From IMG/VR virus record IMGVR_UViG_3300005548_000480, positions 1-36,577 of that record: a stretch of 36,577 nucleotides of DNA. One strand, 5' to 3'. This document shows, in pieces, positions 1 to 6,348 of this stretch. Position numbers and translations under genes: made by a program. Position 1 is the first letter of the stretch. Every line of letters begins with the position of its first letter. The stretch is from a virus. The notes beneath the pieces were generated by a model. That model was given only the letters and a program-made list of their open reading frames with translations. It searched no databases and had not been told where the DNA came from.

Positions 1-948
1 CGTGATGTTGCTGCAGGTGCTCTGGATGAAGATAGCGGAGTTGGACTTCGTATTCGGCACGCCCCGCGGCATGTCGAAGTAATTGCCGATGATCCGGATG
101 TTGGCGCCGCCGCTCACCTGCACGCCGTCAGCGTGAGCCTCGGGATCGTTCCAGCCGAGCTGCGTGACGTAGCACCCCTGAATCAACACGTTGTGCAGGG
201 CCTTGAAACCGTCGCCGGCGATCTGGTGCACGTAACAGCCGAGCGCTGAGTAGCCGTCCCCATAGATCGCCGTAGCCTTGGCGTTCTTGAGCTCGCACCG
301 CTGGACCGTGATGCCCGTGCACTTGTCGCAACGGATGCAGAACTGCCCGCCGCCGGCGTCGATCACGCAGTTGATGAACGAGATGTTCTTCCGACCCGTG
401 ATCGTCACTTGGCCAGAGATTCGCAAATTCCGAAACGTCGCCCCGTCGGCAATCTTCAGGTTCTTTGCATCAGAAGCCGTGAGTGCGATGCCTGTCGTGC
501 CCGTGGTCGCTGCCGACGGACGGCTTGTCGGCGTCGGTACCGCGATCGGCCCCGTGGCTGGCGGCGGGATCGCCGGAGCGGCCACCGGCACAACCGTCAT
601 CGAGTCGATGTTTGGCCCGCCGGCGGACCCGTAGGACGTTCGAATCTTCGCGCCCGCCGGGATATTCACCTTCACTGGGGCCGAGTCGTGCCACCCAGCA
701 CTGCCGGCGAATGGGATCGCGACCTTGATCGCGCCGACCTCCAGCATCACCGGCCGGGCTGTTGTGCCGGGATTCTGGCCGTACAGCGTGACGAAGACTT
801 CGCCGGTATCGGTGACCTGGTTCCAATCCAGCCACCCGCCCGCCCCCGAGGAGCTGGGCCCGCCCGGGTTGACGTACGTCACGCCGGACGCCGTTTCAAC
901 GGTCGAGGCGGCGTCGTGTTTCGCGTTTTCGGCTTGGTAGACGCTCAT
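1..948 (-). CDS. CBM6/35-like module plus parallel beta-helix protein (tailspike candidate), C-terminus cut by window edge
   Basis: 316 codons are visible and the frame is open to the window edge. The ATG at 948 overlaps the upstream stop as ATGA. Residues about 3-120 look like a carbohydrate-binding module of the CBM6/CBM35 type: the start is YQAENA, the middle is a beta-sandwich pattern with GGWLDW and AGWHDS, and the end is GPNIDSMTV. A Pro/Ala/Thr-rich linker follows at about 120-145. The rest has the short repeated beta turns of a right-handed parallel beta-helix (for example RNLRISGQVTITG, then NVLIQGCYVTQ). This layout suits a polysaccharide-binding or depolymerising tailspike or fibre acting on the host surface. 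It could instead be a secreted pectate-lyase-fold enzyme. The module assignment comes from pattern recognition, and the catalytic residues, if any, would lie in the missing part. Confidence 0.72.
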   Translation of the reverse strand, partial: MSVYQAENAKHDAASTVETASGVTYVNPGGPSSSGAGGWLDWNQVTDTGEVFVTLYGQNPGTTARPVMLEVGAIKVAIPFAGSAGWHDSAPVKVNIPAGAKIRTSYGSAGGPNIDSMTVVPVAAPAIPPPATGPIAVPTPTSRPSAATTGTTGIALTASDAKNLKIADGATFRNLRISGQVTITGRKNISFINCVIDAGGGQFCIRCDKCTGITVQRCELKNAKATAIYGDGYSALGCYVHQIAGDGFKALHNVLIQGCYVTQLGWNDPEAHADGVQVSGGANIRIIGNYFDMPRGVPNTKSNSAIFIQSTCSNIT

Positions 949-1700
949 TCGTCACCTTTGAGTTCTTCGAACCCCCGCCCGATGCCTTGTCCTTCCTGCA
1001 GGTGCACACTCCGCAGGTGATAGATGATTTCCTCGGTGGGCGTGCCGTGGGCCGATTTCTTGAAGACCGTCGCGCCCCGCTCTTGTGCCTGTCTGATCTG
1101 GTCGTCATCGCCGCCGGTCATCACCACGCGAGCCAGCTGTGGACGATCCTTGAGGGCGTCGAGCACCAGCAGGCCGTACGGCGAATGCACCGACTTGGTC
1201 GCATCGGTCGGCTGCAGCACGCTGGGAATGTTCAGGTCGATCAGCGCGCAGTCGAAGGGCACGCCGCTTTGAATGCACGCCAGCGCCACCTCGAGACTGT
1301 TGGCTGGAATTACTTCAAATCCCCGCCGCTCGAGTGTGGTTCGCATCGCCAGCGCCGTGTTCGGATGATCCTCGACGTAGAGGACCGTTGTTTTTTCTTT
1401 CGGCACCGCGTTGTGGGCGGCGGCATAACGGTCGGCGTGGGCCTTGGCTTCGATCTCCGCCTTCTCCATTGCGATGCGGATCTCGCTCTCCCGATCCTTG
1501 CGGCGGTTTTCGCGGCTCTGGTAGTACACGCTCGCCAGGAAGCCGAGCACGCCCAGCAGGATAGTGCTTATCACGCCGCCGATCTGCGCCCACTGGTACA
1601 GGCTTGTCCGGCCTTCAGCGGTGATGGTGCCAACGACGCCCGCTGCTGGCATCAGCGGTGCGGCAACGGCGAGTACTTTGGCTTTGATTTCGTCGGTCAT
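945..1700 (-). CDS. Membrane-anchored response-regulator receiver (REC) domain protein
   Basis: 251 aa. The ATG at 1700 overlaps the upstream stop (ATGA); a GTG one codon earlier is possible. Residues 38-60 form one strong transmembrane helix, 62-97 a charged helical stretch (likely coiled coil), and 104-232 a CheY-like receiver domain. The receiver residues are present: acidic pair E110/D111 in LYVED, phospho-acceptor D155 in ALIDLNIP, T195 in VVMTGG, and K214 in FKKS. No histidine kinase and no output domain are seen. The gene sits between a lipoprotein and the spike gene in an overlapping chain, where phages often carry lysis genes. A phospho-controlled holin or lysis regulator, or capture of host phosphorelay signals, would fit the position, but this is inference. 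The receiver assignment is strong; the function is unknown. Confidence 0.8.
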   Translation of the reverse strand: MTDEIKAKVLAVAAPLMPAAGVVGTITAEGRTSLYQWAQIGGVISTILLGVLGFLASVYYQSRENRRKDRESEIRIAMEKAEIEAKAHADRYAAAHNAVPKEKTTVLYVEDHPNTALAMRTTLERRGFEVIPANSLEVALACIQSGVPFDCALIDLNIPSVLQPTDATKSVHSPYGLLVLDALKDRPQLARVVMTGGDDDQIRQAQERGATVFKKSAHGTPTEEIIYHLRSVHLQEGQGIGRGFEELKGDE

Positions 1701-2692
1701 CACGCCGCAGCCCTCACGGATTGAGGTTCATCGTTCTGGGCCGCCGCGATGGCGTCCTTGTCGTGGCCGAGGGCGTCTTGGGCTTCGTCCACAAGCGCCT
1801 TGGTCTGATCGTCCTGCACGTGATCGAGGATGCCGGCCTGTGGCGGGAATGGGTACGCGTTCCTTTCCGGAACGCCGAAGATCGCCTTGTCCTGATCGGG
1901 ATTGAGGAACTCGCGCACGCGCTGAGTGCTGTCGGTGAGCTGCACGATCGCCTTTTCCTGCACGAACAGCTGGTCGCGGTATTTCCAAAGCAGGCAGACG
2001 AGCAGGCCCAGCGCGATGACGGCCAGGCCGATGCCGATGATCGGAATCGCCAAGTCAGCAGCCAGGGAGATCGCCGGCAGCACCGTCCACATCAGGATGC
2101 CGGTGAGCCCTGCGCCAACAGCCGCATAGCCGGCACGGCGAATAATCGGCGTTTCTGAGCCGAAGATGACGGCGGCCGCGCCCAATGCCATTACGACGCC
2201 GAAGATGGTCACCCACGCGACGCGCGAGTGATTCAGGCTGCTGTCGCGATCCCGGATGGCTTGATCGCGCTCGTCGCGCATGCCCTCGTATTTCTTCTTC
2301 CACGCCGCGTCGTTGTCCACCACGAGTTGCTGCGCCGCCTTCAGTTCCGGTACCACCTTCGCCAGCTCGGCGATCGCGTTGAACTGCTCGCCCAGCGCGG
2401 CAGCCTGCCGCGTTGTCGCGCTGCGGATCCGTGAATAGTCCGGCTGCAGAATCGGCAACACCTTCGCCGGCGTCTTGCTCACGGCCGATTCCACCGCGGC
2501 GCCAATCGTCGCGTTAGCCTCGGAGGCTGTTGCGTTTGTGCGGCCTACGGTCGGCAGCAGGATCTCCGCCCGCGTGGCCGTCGAGCCCAGCTGCACCTCA
2601 GCCGCCGACGGCGTCGGCTTTGGCTGGGGTTCGCAGCCGATGAAAGGCAGTACAGCGAGGATGATGACGGTTGAGAGGGTTGAGAATTTCAT
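1700..2692 (-). CDS. Predicted lipoprotein with coiled coil and three transmembrane helices
   Basis: 330 aa from the ATG at 2692, which overlaps the upstream stop as ATGA; an earlier in-frame start would give an implausible Arg/Cys-rich leader. The N-terminus is a lipoprotein signal: Lys2, a hydrophobic stretch, then FIGC with the lipidation cysteine at residue 20, followed by a Pro-rich linker. Residues about 92-155 are Ala/Gln/charged and probably coiled coil. Three transmembrane helices follow at about 158-178, 188-211 and 213-236, then a hydrophilic tail of about 95 residues. A lipobox together with multi-pass segments is unusual. In this position a spanin-like or lysis role is possible, as is a surface-exclusion protein. 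No family was recognised. Confidence 0.68.
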   Translation of the reverse strand: MKFSTLSTVIILAVLPFIGCEPQPKPTPSAAEVQLGSTATRAEILLPTVGRTNATASEANATIGAAVESAVSKTPAKVLPILQPDYSRIRSATTRQAAALGEQFNAIAELAKVVPELKAAQQLVVDNDAAWKKKYEGMRDERDQAIRDRDSSLNHSRVAWVTIFGVVMALGAAAVIFGSETPIIRRAGYAAVGAGLTGILMWTVLPAISLAADLAIPIIGIGLAVIALGLLVCLLWKYRDQLFVQEKAIVQLTDSTQRVREFLNPDQDKAIFGVPERNAYPFPPQAGILDHVQDDQTKALVDEAQDALGHDKDAIAAAQNDEPQSVRAAA

Positions 2693-2772
2693 AGGAACCG
2701 TAAGCAAAGGGCTGCAACGATGCCGACACCGATCGCGGAGGCGATCCATTTCCCCGCCTCGGCCGGTTTCAT
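2689..2772 (-). CDS. Tiny single-pass membrane peptide, 27 aa
   Basis: Encodes 27 residues starting MKPAEAGKW and continuing with an Ala/Ile/Val-rich membrane helix that ends LRFL. The ATG at 2772 overlaps the stop of the gene before it, and its own stop overlaps the next ATG (2692), both as ATGA. This perfect double overlap in a translationally coupled chain is the main reason to call so short an ORF. It may be a holin-like or regulatory membrane peptide. Function is unknown. Confidence 0.5.
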   Translation of the reverse strand: MKPAEAGKWIASAIGVGIVAALCLRFL

Positions 2773-2849
2773 GGCAGATACCTCGCGATGACGATGTAGG
2801 CCGCCATTGCGCTCATCCAAACGACTGCAAGGATCTGCTCGATGCTCAT
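2769..2849 (-). CDS. Tiny single-pass membrane peptide, 26 aa
   Basis: Encodes 26 residues starting MSIEQILAVVW, with a hydrophobic helix and an ARYLP end. Start (2849) and stop (2769) both form ATGA overlaps with the flanking genes. With the 27-aa peptide downstream it makes a pair of miniature membrane proteins ahead of the lipoprotein and receiver genes. A holin/antiholin-like pair is conceivable, but nothing in the sequence proves it. Confidence 0.5.
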   Translation of the reverse strand: MSIEQILAVVWMSAMAAYIVIARYLP

Positions 2850-3100
2850 TGAGACAGCAGGTGCCGGCGAATGATCTCGTTGTCTTCGAGCCTGCTGCGG
2901 CGCCCGAGCGTGTGGCTGTCGCCAAACGTCATCACGGTCAGTTGCCCGCCGCTGTTGATGATCCGGCAGAAGCCGGCCGACACGACCGTCGTCATGGCGT
3001 TGACGATCGTGCAATGCTCCAGCAGCTGGGGAAACAGGATCGGAATCTCTAATCCGTGGGACAGCACGACGACGTATTTCAGGTCGGCGAGATCGCTCAC
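2846..3100 (-). CDS. Small conserved-looking phage protein, 84 aa, unknown function
   Basis: 84 aa from a GTG at 3100, preceded by GAGG about 6 bases upstream. The N-terminal half has the pattern LKYVVVLSHGLEIPILFP, then LLEH and VSAGFC, which resembles small proteins often seen in tailed-phage structural regions (from memory, not searched). The C-terminal half is hydrophilic (GDSHTLGRRSRLEDNE). It starts the overlapping run of five genes that leads to the spike gene. No enzyme motif is visible. Confidence 0.62.
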   Translation of the reverse strand: MSDLADLKYVVVLSHGLEIPILFPQLLEHCTIVNAMTTVVSAGFCRIINSGGQLTVMTFGDSHTLGRRSRLEDNEIIRRHLLSQ

Positions 3101-3120
3101 AAGAGCCTCATGTTCTAGAA

Positions 3121-3143
3121 ACGGCCGGCGGAGGACCGGCCGT
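3121..3143 (-). terminator. Intergenic hairpin, 8-bp perfect stem
   Basis: ACGGCCGG, a 7-base loop and CCGGCCGT form a perfect GC-rich stem between the connector-like gene (stop 3217) and the GTG at 3100. On the minus strand it is followed only by TTTCT, so termination would be partial. It may instead stabilise or process the mRNA. Confidence 0.5.
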
Positions 3144-3216
3144 CGACACGCACCACCGCCACAGCGTCGGCGTTCGCTGATATGGAAGGCGACTGGTGTC
3201 GGAGGAGAGGTCGGTA

Positions 3217-3570
3217 TCAGCGGGCCCGGCGGCCCTGCTGTTCAGCACGAAGATCGCGAACTACCTCGGCAATGCCCAGTATCTCGCCCGCCTGAAGGGT
3301 GTTGACCGTCCAGCCTTCGTCGCCGACGAAAATCACATCGGACGTGGGGACGAGTGCTCCGAAGTCGGCGACGGCGTACTCGATCATCCGCACGCGCTTC
3401 ATCTCGGGACCGGCCTGCGTCTGCACCAGGCGAGTATCTTCCGGCCCGACGTTAATGGCGGTCTTTTCAACCTTCGCCCCCGCGCCCGCCTTCTGCAGGT
3501 AGACAACGGTCCCCCGGTTGCCCGTCAGGACCGCGGCGGATCGCTTCAAAAGTTCTGAGTGAATGCTCAT
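3217..3570 (-). CDS. Small structural protein, possible head-tail connector (FII position)
   Basis: 117 aa from the ATG at 3570 (MSIHSELLKRS), directly after a strong terminator hairpin. The protein is mostly predicted beta strand (TGNRGTVVYLQKAG, then RVRMIEYAVADFG and TSDVIFVGDEG) with an Arg/Gln-rich end. In lambda-type head modules the gene after the capsid protein encodes head-completion or tail-attachment factors (FI/FII), and that is the basis of this call. No sequence motif proves it. Confidence 0.5.
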   Translation of the reverse strand: MSIHSELLKRSAAVLTGNRGTVVYLQKAGAGAKVEKTAINVGPEDTRLVQTQAGPEMKRVRMIEYAVADFGALVPTSDVIFVGDEGWTVNTLQAGEILGIAEVVRDLRAEQQGRRAR

Positions 3571-3577
3571 GAAAACA

Positions 3578-3610
3578 AAGGGCTGCGCCACGCCACGCGG
3601 CGCAGCCCTT
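3578..3610 (-). terminator. Rho-independent terminator after the capsid gene
   Basis: A perfect 12-bp stem (AAGGGCTGCGCC pairing with GGCGCAGCCCTT, 9-base loop) is followed on the minus strand by TGTTTTC. It lies 29 bases past the capsid stop and ends just before the next start codon at 3570, so it should strongly reduce read-through from the capsid gene into the connector and lysis-side genes. Confidence 0.85.
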
Positions 3611-3639
3611 CGGCTCAGTTTCTTCAGGAAAACGCCGGC

Positions 3640-4608
3640 TTACAGCGCGCCGGTGATCAACTGCCAGCATTCGGCGTAGTGGACGCGTTCGTCCACGTCG
3701 AAGCGGGCACGGACGACGTCGCCGCGGGTTCGCTCGTCGCGGTAGGTCTCGACGACCGTGCCGATGTCCGAGCCGTCCGCCGACCAGTGATAGGTGCGGC
3801 CGACGCTGGGCTCCTGCACGTCGATGCTCTTGGCGCGAACGCCAACGCCGACGACCGTCTTCGTCCACAGGCTACCCATGGAGAGGGTCTGCGTCTCCTT
3901 GCGGGCGGCCGTGTTGGTCTGCCCGCCGGCGACGATGACCTCTTCCACGTCGAACACCTGGGCGAGCACCATCGCGGTGATCTTGCTCGCTTCGGGATTC
4001 TGGAAGCCGGAGTACTTCAGCCGGTCGATGACCGAATCGCATTCGCGGCAGTGCTGGAATGCTTCCCAGTCCATCGCGACGACGTTGGGCATGAGGCCGC
4101 ACGCGTTGCGCACGGCGATCTTGCGGGTGAGGATGTCCGCGACCGGATCCGCCGAGGCGTGCGTGCTCCAGATGGTGCCCGCCGCAGCGTTGGTGAACGT
4201 GCCGGTATTGACCAGCCTCGTGCACACGCGCTTCTCGTGAGCACGCAGCACGGTGTCGCGTGCACGCTTGGTGGCCACCACTTCGGCGTCGAAGTAGCGG
4301 CGGTAAATCCGCTTGAGGCGGTCGTCGATCGGGACTTCGTGGCCATGGTCGACCGTGGCGTAGAAGTACTCGCCGAAGGTGAACTCGCTGCGGCCGTACG
4401 CGCCGGTGCTGGCGCGCTTGGTGTCCAGATCGCGCAGCAGTTCGGCGACGGGGATCTTGCCGACGTCGGCCGATTGCTCGGCGACTTCTGCGACCGGCAT
4501 CAGCCGGAGACCCACGAAACCGTTACGCGACGCGTCCAGGTCGATCTGTTCCATCGTCGCGCCCAGGTCGGGGCGATTGATGGCAGTGCTGGGAGAGGGA
4601 GAGCTCAT
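3640..4608 (-). CDS. Major capsid protein (lambda gpE-like)
   Basis: 322 aa from the ATG at 4608, with AGGAA a few bases upstream. The length, the position (after protease/scaffold and decoration protein) and sequence features fit the HK97-fold capsid family of lambda gpE type: a Pro-rich N-terminus, GEYFYATVDHGHEVPI-type N-arm and E-loop region, and long helical segments with RRYFDAEVVATKRARD. The central part contains MPNVVAMDWEAFQ, typical of proteins that query a fixed surface position in the capsid axial domain. It should form the shell together with the upstream decoration protein. A strong terminator follows. Confidence is high on role, moderate on subfamily. Confidence 0.85.
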   Translation of the reverse strand: MSSPSPSTAINRPDLGATMEQIDLDASRNGFVGLRLMPVAEVAEQSADVGKIPVAELLRDLDTKRASTGAYGRSEFTFGEYFYATVDHGHEVPIDDRLKRIYRRYFDAEVVATKRARDTVLRAHEKRVCTRLVNTGTFTNAAAGTIWSTHASADPVADILTRKIAVRNACGLMPNVVAMDWEAFQHCRECDSVIDRLKYSGFQNPEASKITAMVLAQVFDVEEVIVAGGQTNTAARKETQTLSMGSLWTKTVVGVGVRAKSIDVQEPSVGRTYHWSADGSDIGTVVETYRDERTRGDVVRARFDVDERVHYAECWQLITGAL

Positions 4609-4682
4609 TGCAGGTTCCTTGCCCCGATAGGGGAAAAGGCACCCGCCAGATGGGTGAAAACGCCAGAAAGGAGAGGTTCGAA

Positions 4683-4751
4683 AGGACCGGGCGTGGCGTT
4701 TCTGGCTTCGCCCACTACGGCAGAGTGATCAGCTCAGCCGCGCCCGGTCCT
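4683..4751 (-). terminator. Long-loop hairpin between decoration and capsid genes
   Basis: AGGACCGGGCG (4683-4693) pairs perfectly with CGCCCGGTCCT (4741-4751), and the stem can extend by about four more pairs inward including one G-T. On the minus strand it is followed by TTTCG. The 187-base gap between the two genes holds nothing else I recognise. It may be a partial terminator or an mRNA-processing or stabilising element that sets decoration:capsid ratios. Confidence 0.5.
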
Positions 4752-4795
4752 GTTCTTTCACGATTTGGCCCACAGCGTCACTGCGGGGTTACGAC

Positions 4796-5710
4796 TTAGT
4801 CGGGCACGACCGCCGTACGGACGGCGCCGAGCTTGGTGAGCGACTGCGCCACCCAGCCGGTCGTCGTGCGCTTGGTCACGACGATCAGATCCGTGTCGGT
4901 GCACAGGTATTCCTGCGTGCCGTCCGAATCGACGTCGTTGATCTTCGTGTTGCTGCTGGCCGGCGTGCGCAGCTCGAAGTTCGCGCCCGCGTTGGCCGCG
5001 ATGTTGATCGAGAAACCGATCGGAACGCTGGCGATCGCCGGAAGGACGATCCAGTCGTTTGCGTCGGTCGTCACGCCCGCCACCACGACCTGCGACACGC
5101 CCACCGCGATGGACGAGCCCGCGCCGCTGTCGGCCGCGGCCGTCAGGCTCTGGGTGTAATCGCTCTTCAGGTTGCCGGCGAAGTCGCCCGGCAACGTGTA
5201 GATGCGGGCGGCCGTCAGCGTGGCCGGCGGCTTGATCGTCGCCTTGTAGTCTCCGGTGCCGCCCGTCTGGGCTGCCAGTTCGATCGAAGGGTACGCCCCG
5301 TCGGTGTCGACCTCGAACGCCGCGGCGGTGGTGCCAGGCGTTGCGGCCGACAGGTCGGTGTTCTGCAACGGCAGAACCTCGATGATGTCGCCGTCGGCGC
5401 TGGCCGACTGCAGGGCAACACCGATGACGACCGTGCCGCTCGCGTCGATCTTGCCGTTCGCCGCGGCGTATACCGGGTTGAAGGCGGTGATCGCAGCGAG
5501 GGCCACCATCAGGCGGGTGCCTTCGGCAGACCACACTCGTACCGACCCGACTTCATCGTCGGTGGTGGTGGAGACTTCGAGCGTGCCCAGGCCGGGCACG
5601 GACGCGCCGGCGTAGGCGAGGACGCCGGCGGTGATCACCATCCGGCGGAAACGGTTCAGGGCCGCGCTGTTCGGGAAAGAACGCGTGGGCCCGGCAATGA
5701 ATTGGCTCAT
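4796..5710 (-). CDS. Capsid decoration/cement protein with extended C-terminal domain
   Basis: 304 aa from the ATG at 5710. Residues about 20-115 match the pattern of DUF2190-type capsid cement proteins: RRMVITAGVLAYAG, a small beta barrel, then NGKIDASGTVVIGVALQSAS and DGDIIEVLPL. A second beta-rich region follows (about 130-300) with Thr/Ala/Asp-rich strands, so the protein is about 2.5 times the usual cement-protein length. The extra domain is probably displayed on the capsid surface. It lies directly upstream of the capsid gene, as D lies before E in lambda. The N-terminal assignment is good; the C-terminal domain is unassigned. Confidence 0.75.
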   Translation of the reverse strand: MSQFIAGPTRSFPNSAALNRFRRMVITAGVLAYAGASVPGLGTLEVSTTTDDEVGSVRVWSAEGTRLMVALAAITAFNPVYAAANGKIDASGTVVIGVALQSASADGDIIEVLPLQNTDLSAATPGTTAAAFEVDTDGAYPSIELAAQTGGTGDYKATIKPPATLTAARIYTLPGDFAGNLKSDYTQSLTAAADSGAGSSIAVGVSQVVVAGVTTDANDWIVLPAIASVPIGFSINIAANAGANFELRTPASSNTKINDVDSDGTQEYLCTDTDLIVVTKRTTTGWVAQSLTKLGAVRTAVVPD

Positions 5711-5718
5711 GTCAGGTT

Positions 5719-5736
5719 CCCTGCTTTACGGCAGGG
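5719..5736. other. Leader hairpin just upstream of the decoration gene
   Basis: CCCTGC and GCAGGG pair around a 6-base loop, 9-26 bases before the start codon at 5710. No T-run follows on the minus strand, so this is more likely a 5' mRNA structure (stability or translation control) than a terminator. Confidence 0.4.
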
Positions 5737-5772
5737 CCTTTCTTGTTGAACTGAGGATCGATTCGTGGAAAA

Positions 5773-5806
5773 CACGGTCACCCCCCCTTGGGTGATATTC
5801 GCCGTG
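5773..5806 (-). terminator. Terminator-like hairpin after the protease/scaffold gene
   Basis: TCACCC and GGGTGA pair around a 6-base loop, and outer arms CACGG/CCGTG extend the stem across a 6-base bulge. On the minus strand the structure is followed directly by TTTTCC. It begins about 5 bases past the stop at 5812, so it should separate the protease/scaffold transcript from the decoration gene. Confidence 0.6.
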
Positions 5807-5811
5807 TACGA

Positions 5812-6348
5812 CTACTTGCCGCCGGACTGCATGAAGGCCTGGTGCAGCGCCGGATCTTCGGCGGCGATCTTCATCACCGCTTGCGCCCGGGTAATGCCCT
5901 TTTCCTTCACGAGCTGGTCGCGGCGTTCGATGAACGCGCTCGCGCCCGCGGCACCGTTTCCGGCGGCCGGCTGTTCGGCTGCGGCCGACGGGGTCGCCGG
6001 TACGCCCGGCCTCTTCGGGGTGGCCTCGGCGTTCGCTGCCGCAGTGCGACTGGCGACGCGGCTTTCGATCACGCCATGCGCGCTTTTAGCCTCGTCCATC
6101 GTCCACGCGTTTTTGGCGGCGGCCAGCACGAAGCTGGCGTTCGCCTCGCCCGGAAACGCAGCCTCGAGTTCGGCGATGCTCGCCGGCTTGGGTTCGGCCG
6201 CGGCGGGTGCGGGGTTCGGCGCGGTTGCGGTGGCCGGAGCCGTCGCCGGGGCGTTCGCAGCCGGCGTCTGCGGAGAAGCCACGCCCGCATCGGGTTTGGC
6301 TTCGGCGGGAGCGGTCGCTCCCGTTTGCTGCTGAGCAGTGTTGCCCAT
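5812..6348 (-). CDS. Nested scaffold protein from an internal start (Nu3-like)
   Basis: 178 aa, in frame with and identical to the C-terminal third of the protease (protease residue 352 onwards). The ATG at 6348 is preceded by a near-perfect Shine-Dalgarno AAAGGAGG at ideal spacing, which would have no purpose inside the protease gene unless translation starts there. The product begins MGNTAQQQTG, has an Ala/Pro-rich disordered stretch, then helical segments (SIAELEAAFPGE, and a C-terminal ERRDQLVKEKG helix). It should be the internal scaffold of the procapsid, made in excess over the protease fusion. Confidence 0.8.
   Translation of the reverse strand: MGNTAQQQTGATAPAEAKPDAGVASPQTPAANAPATAPATATAPNPAPAAAEPKPASIAELEAAFPGEANASFVLAAAKNAWTMDEAKSAHGVIESRVASRTAAANAEATPKRPGVPATPSAAAEQPAAGNGAAGASAFIERRDQLVKEKGITRAQAVMKIAAEDPALHQAFMQSGGK

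Noticed and set aside
3559-4728. Long plus-strand open frame (389 codons) over the capsid gene
   Set aside because: It is antisense to a well-supported major capsid gene, rich in Ala/Val/Asp from high-GC complement, and has no family pattern or ribosome binding site.
4758-5534. Minus-strand Arg/Gly-rich frame within the decoration gene
   Set aside because: Frame-shifted version of the decoration gene with unrealistic Arg/His/Gly composition.
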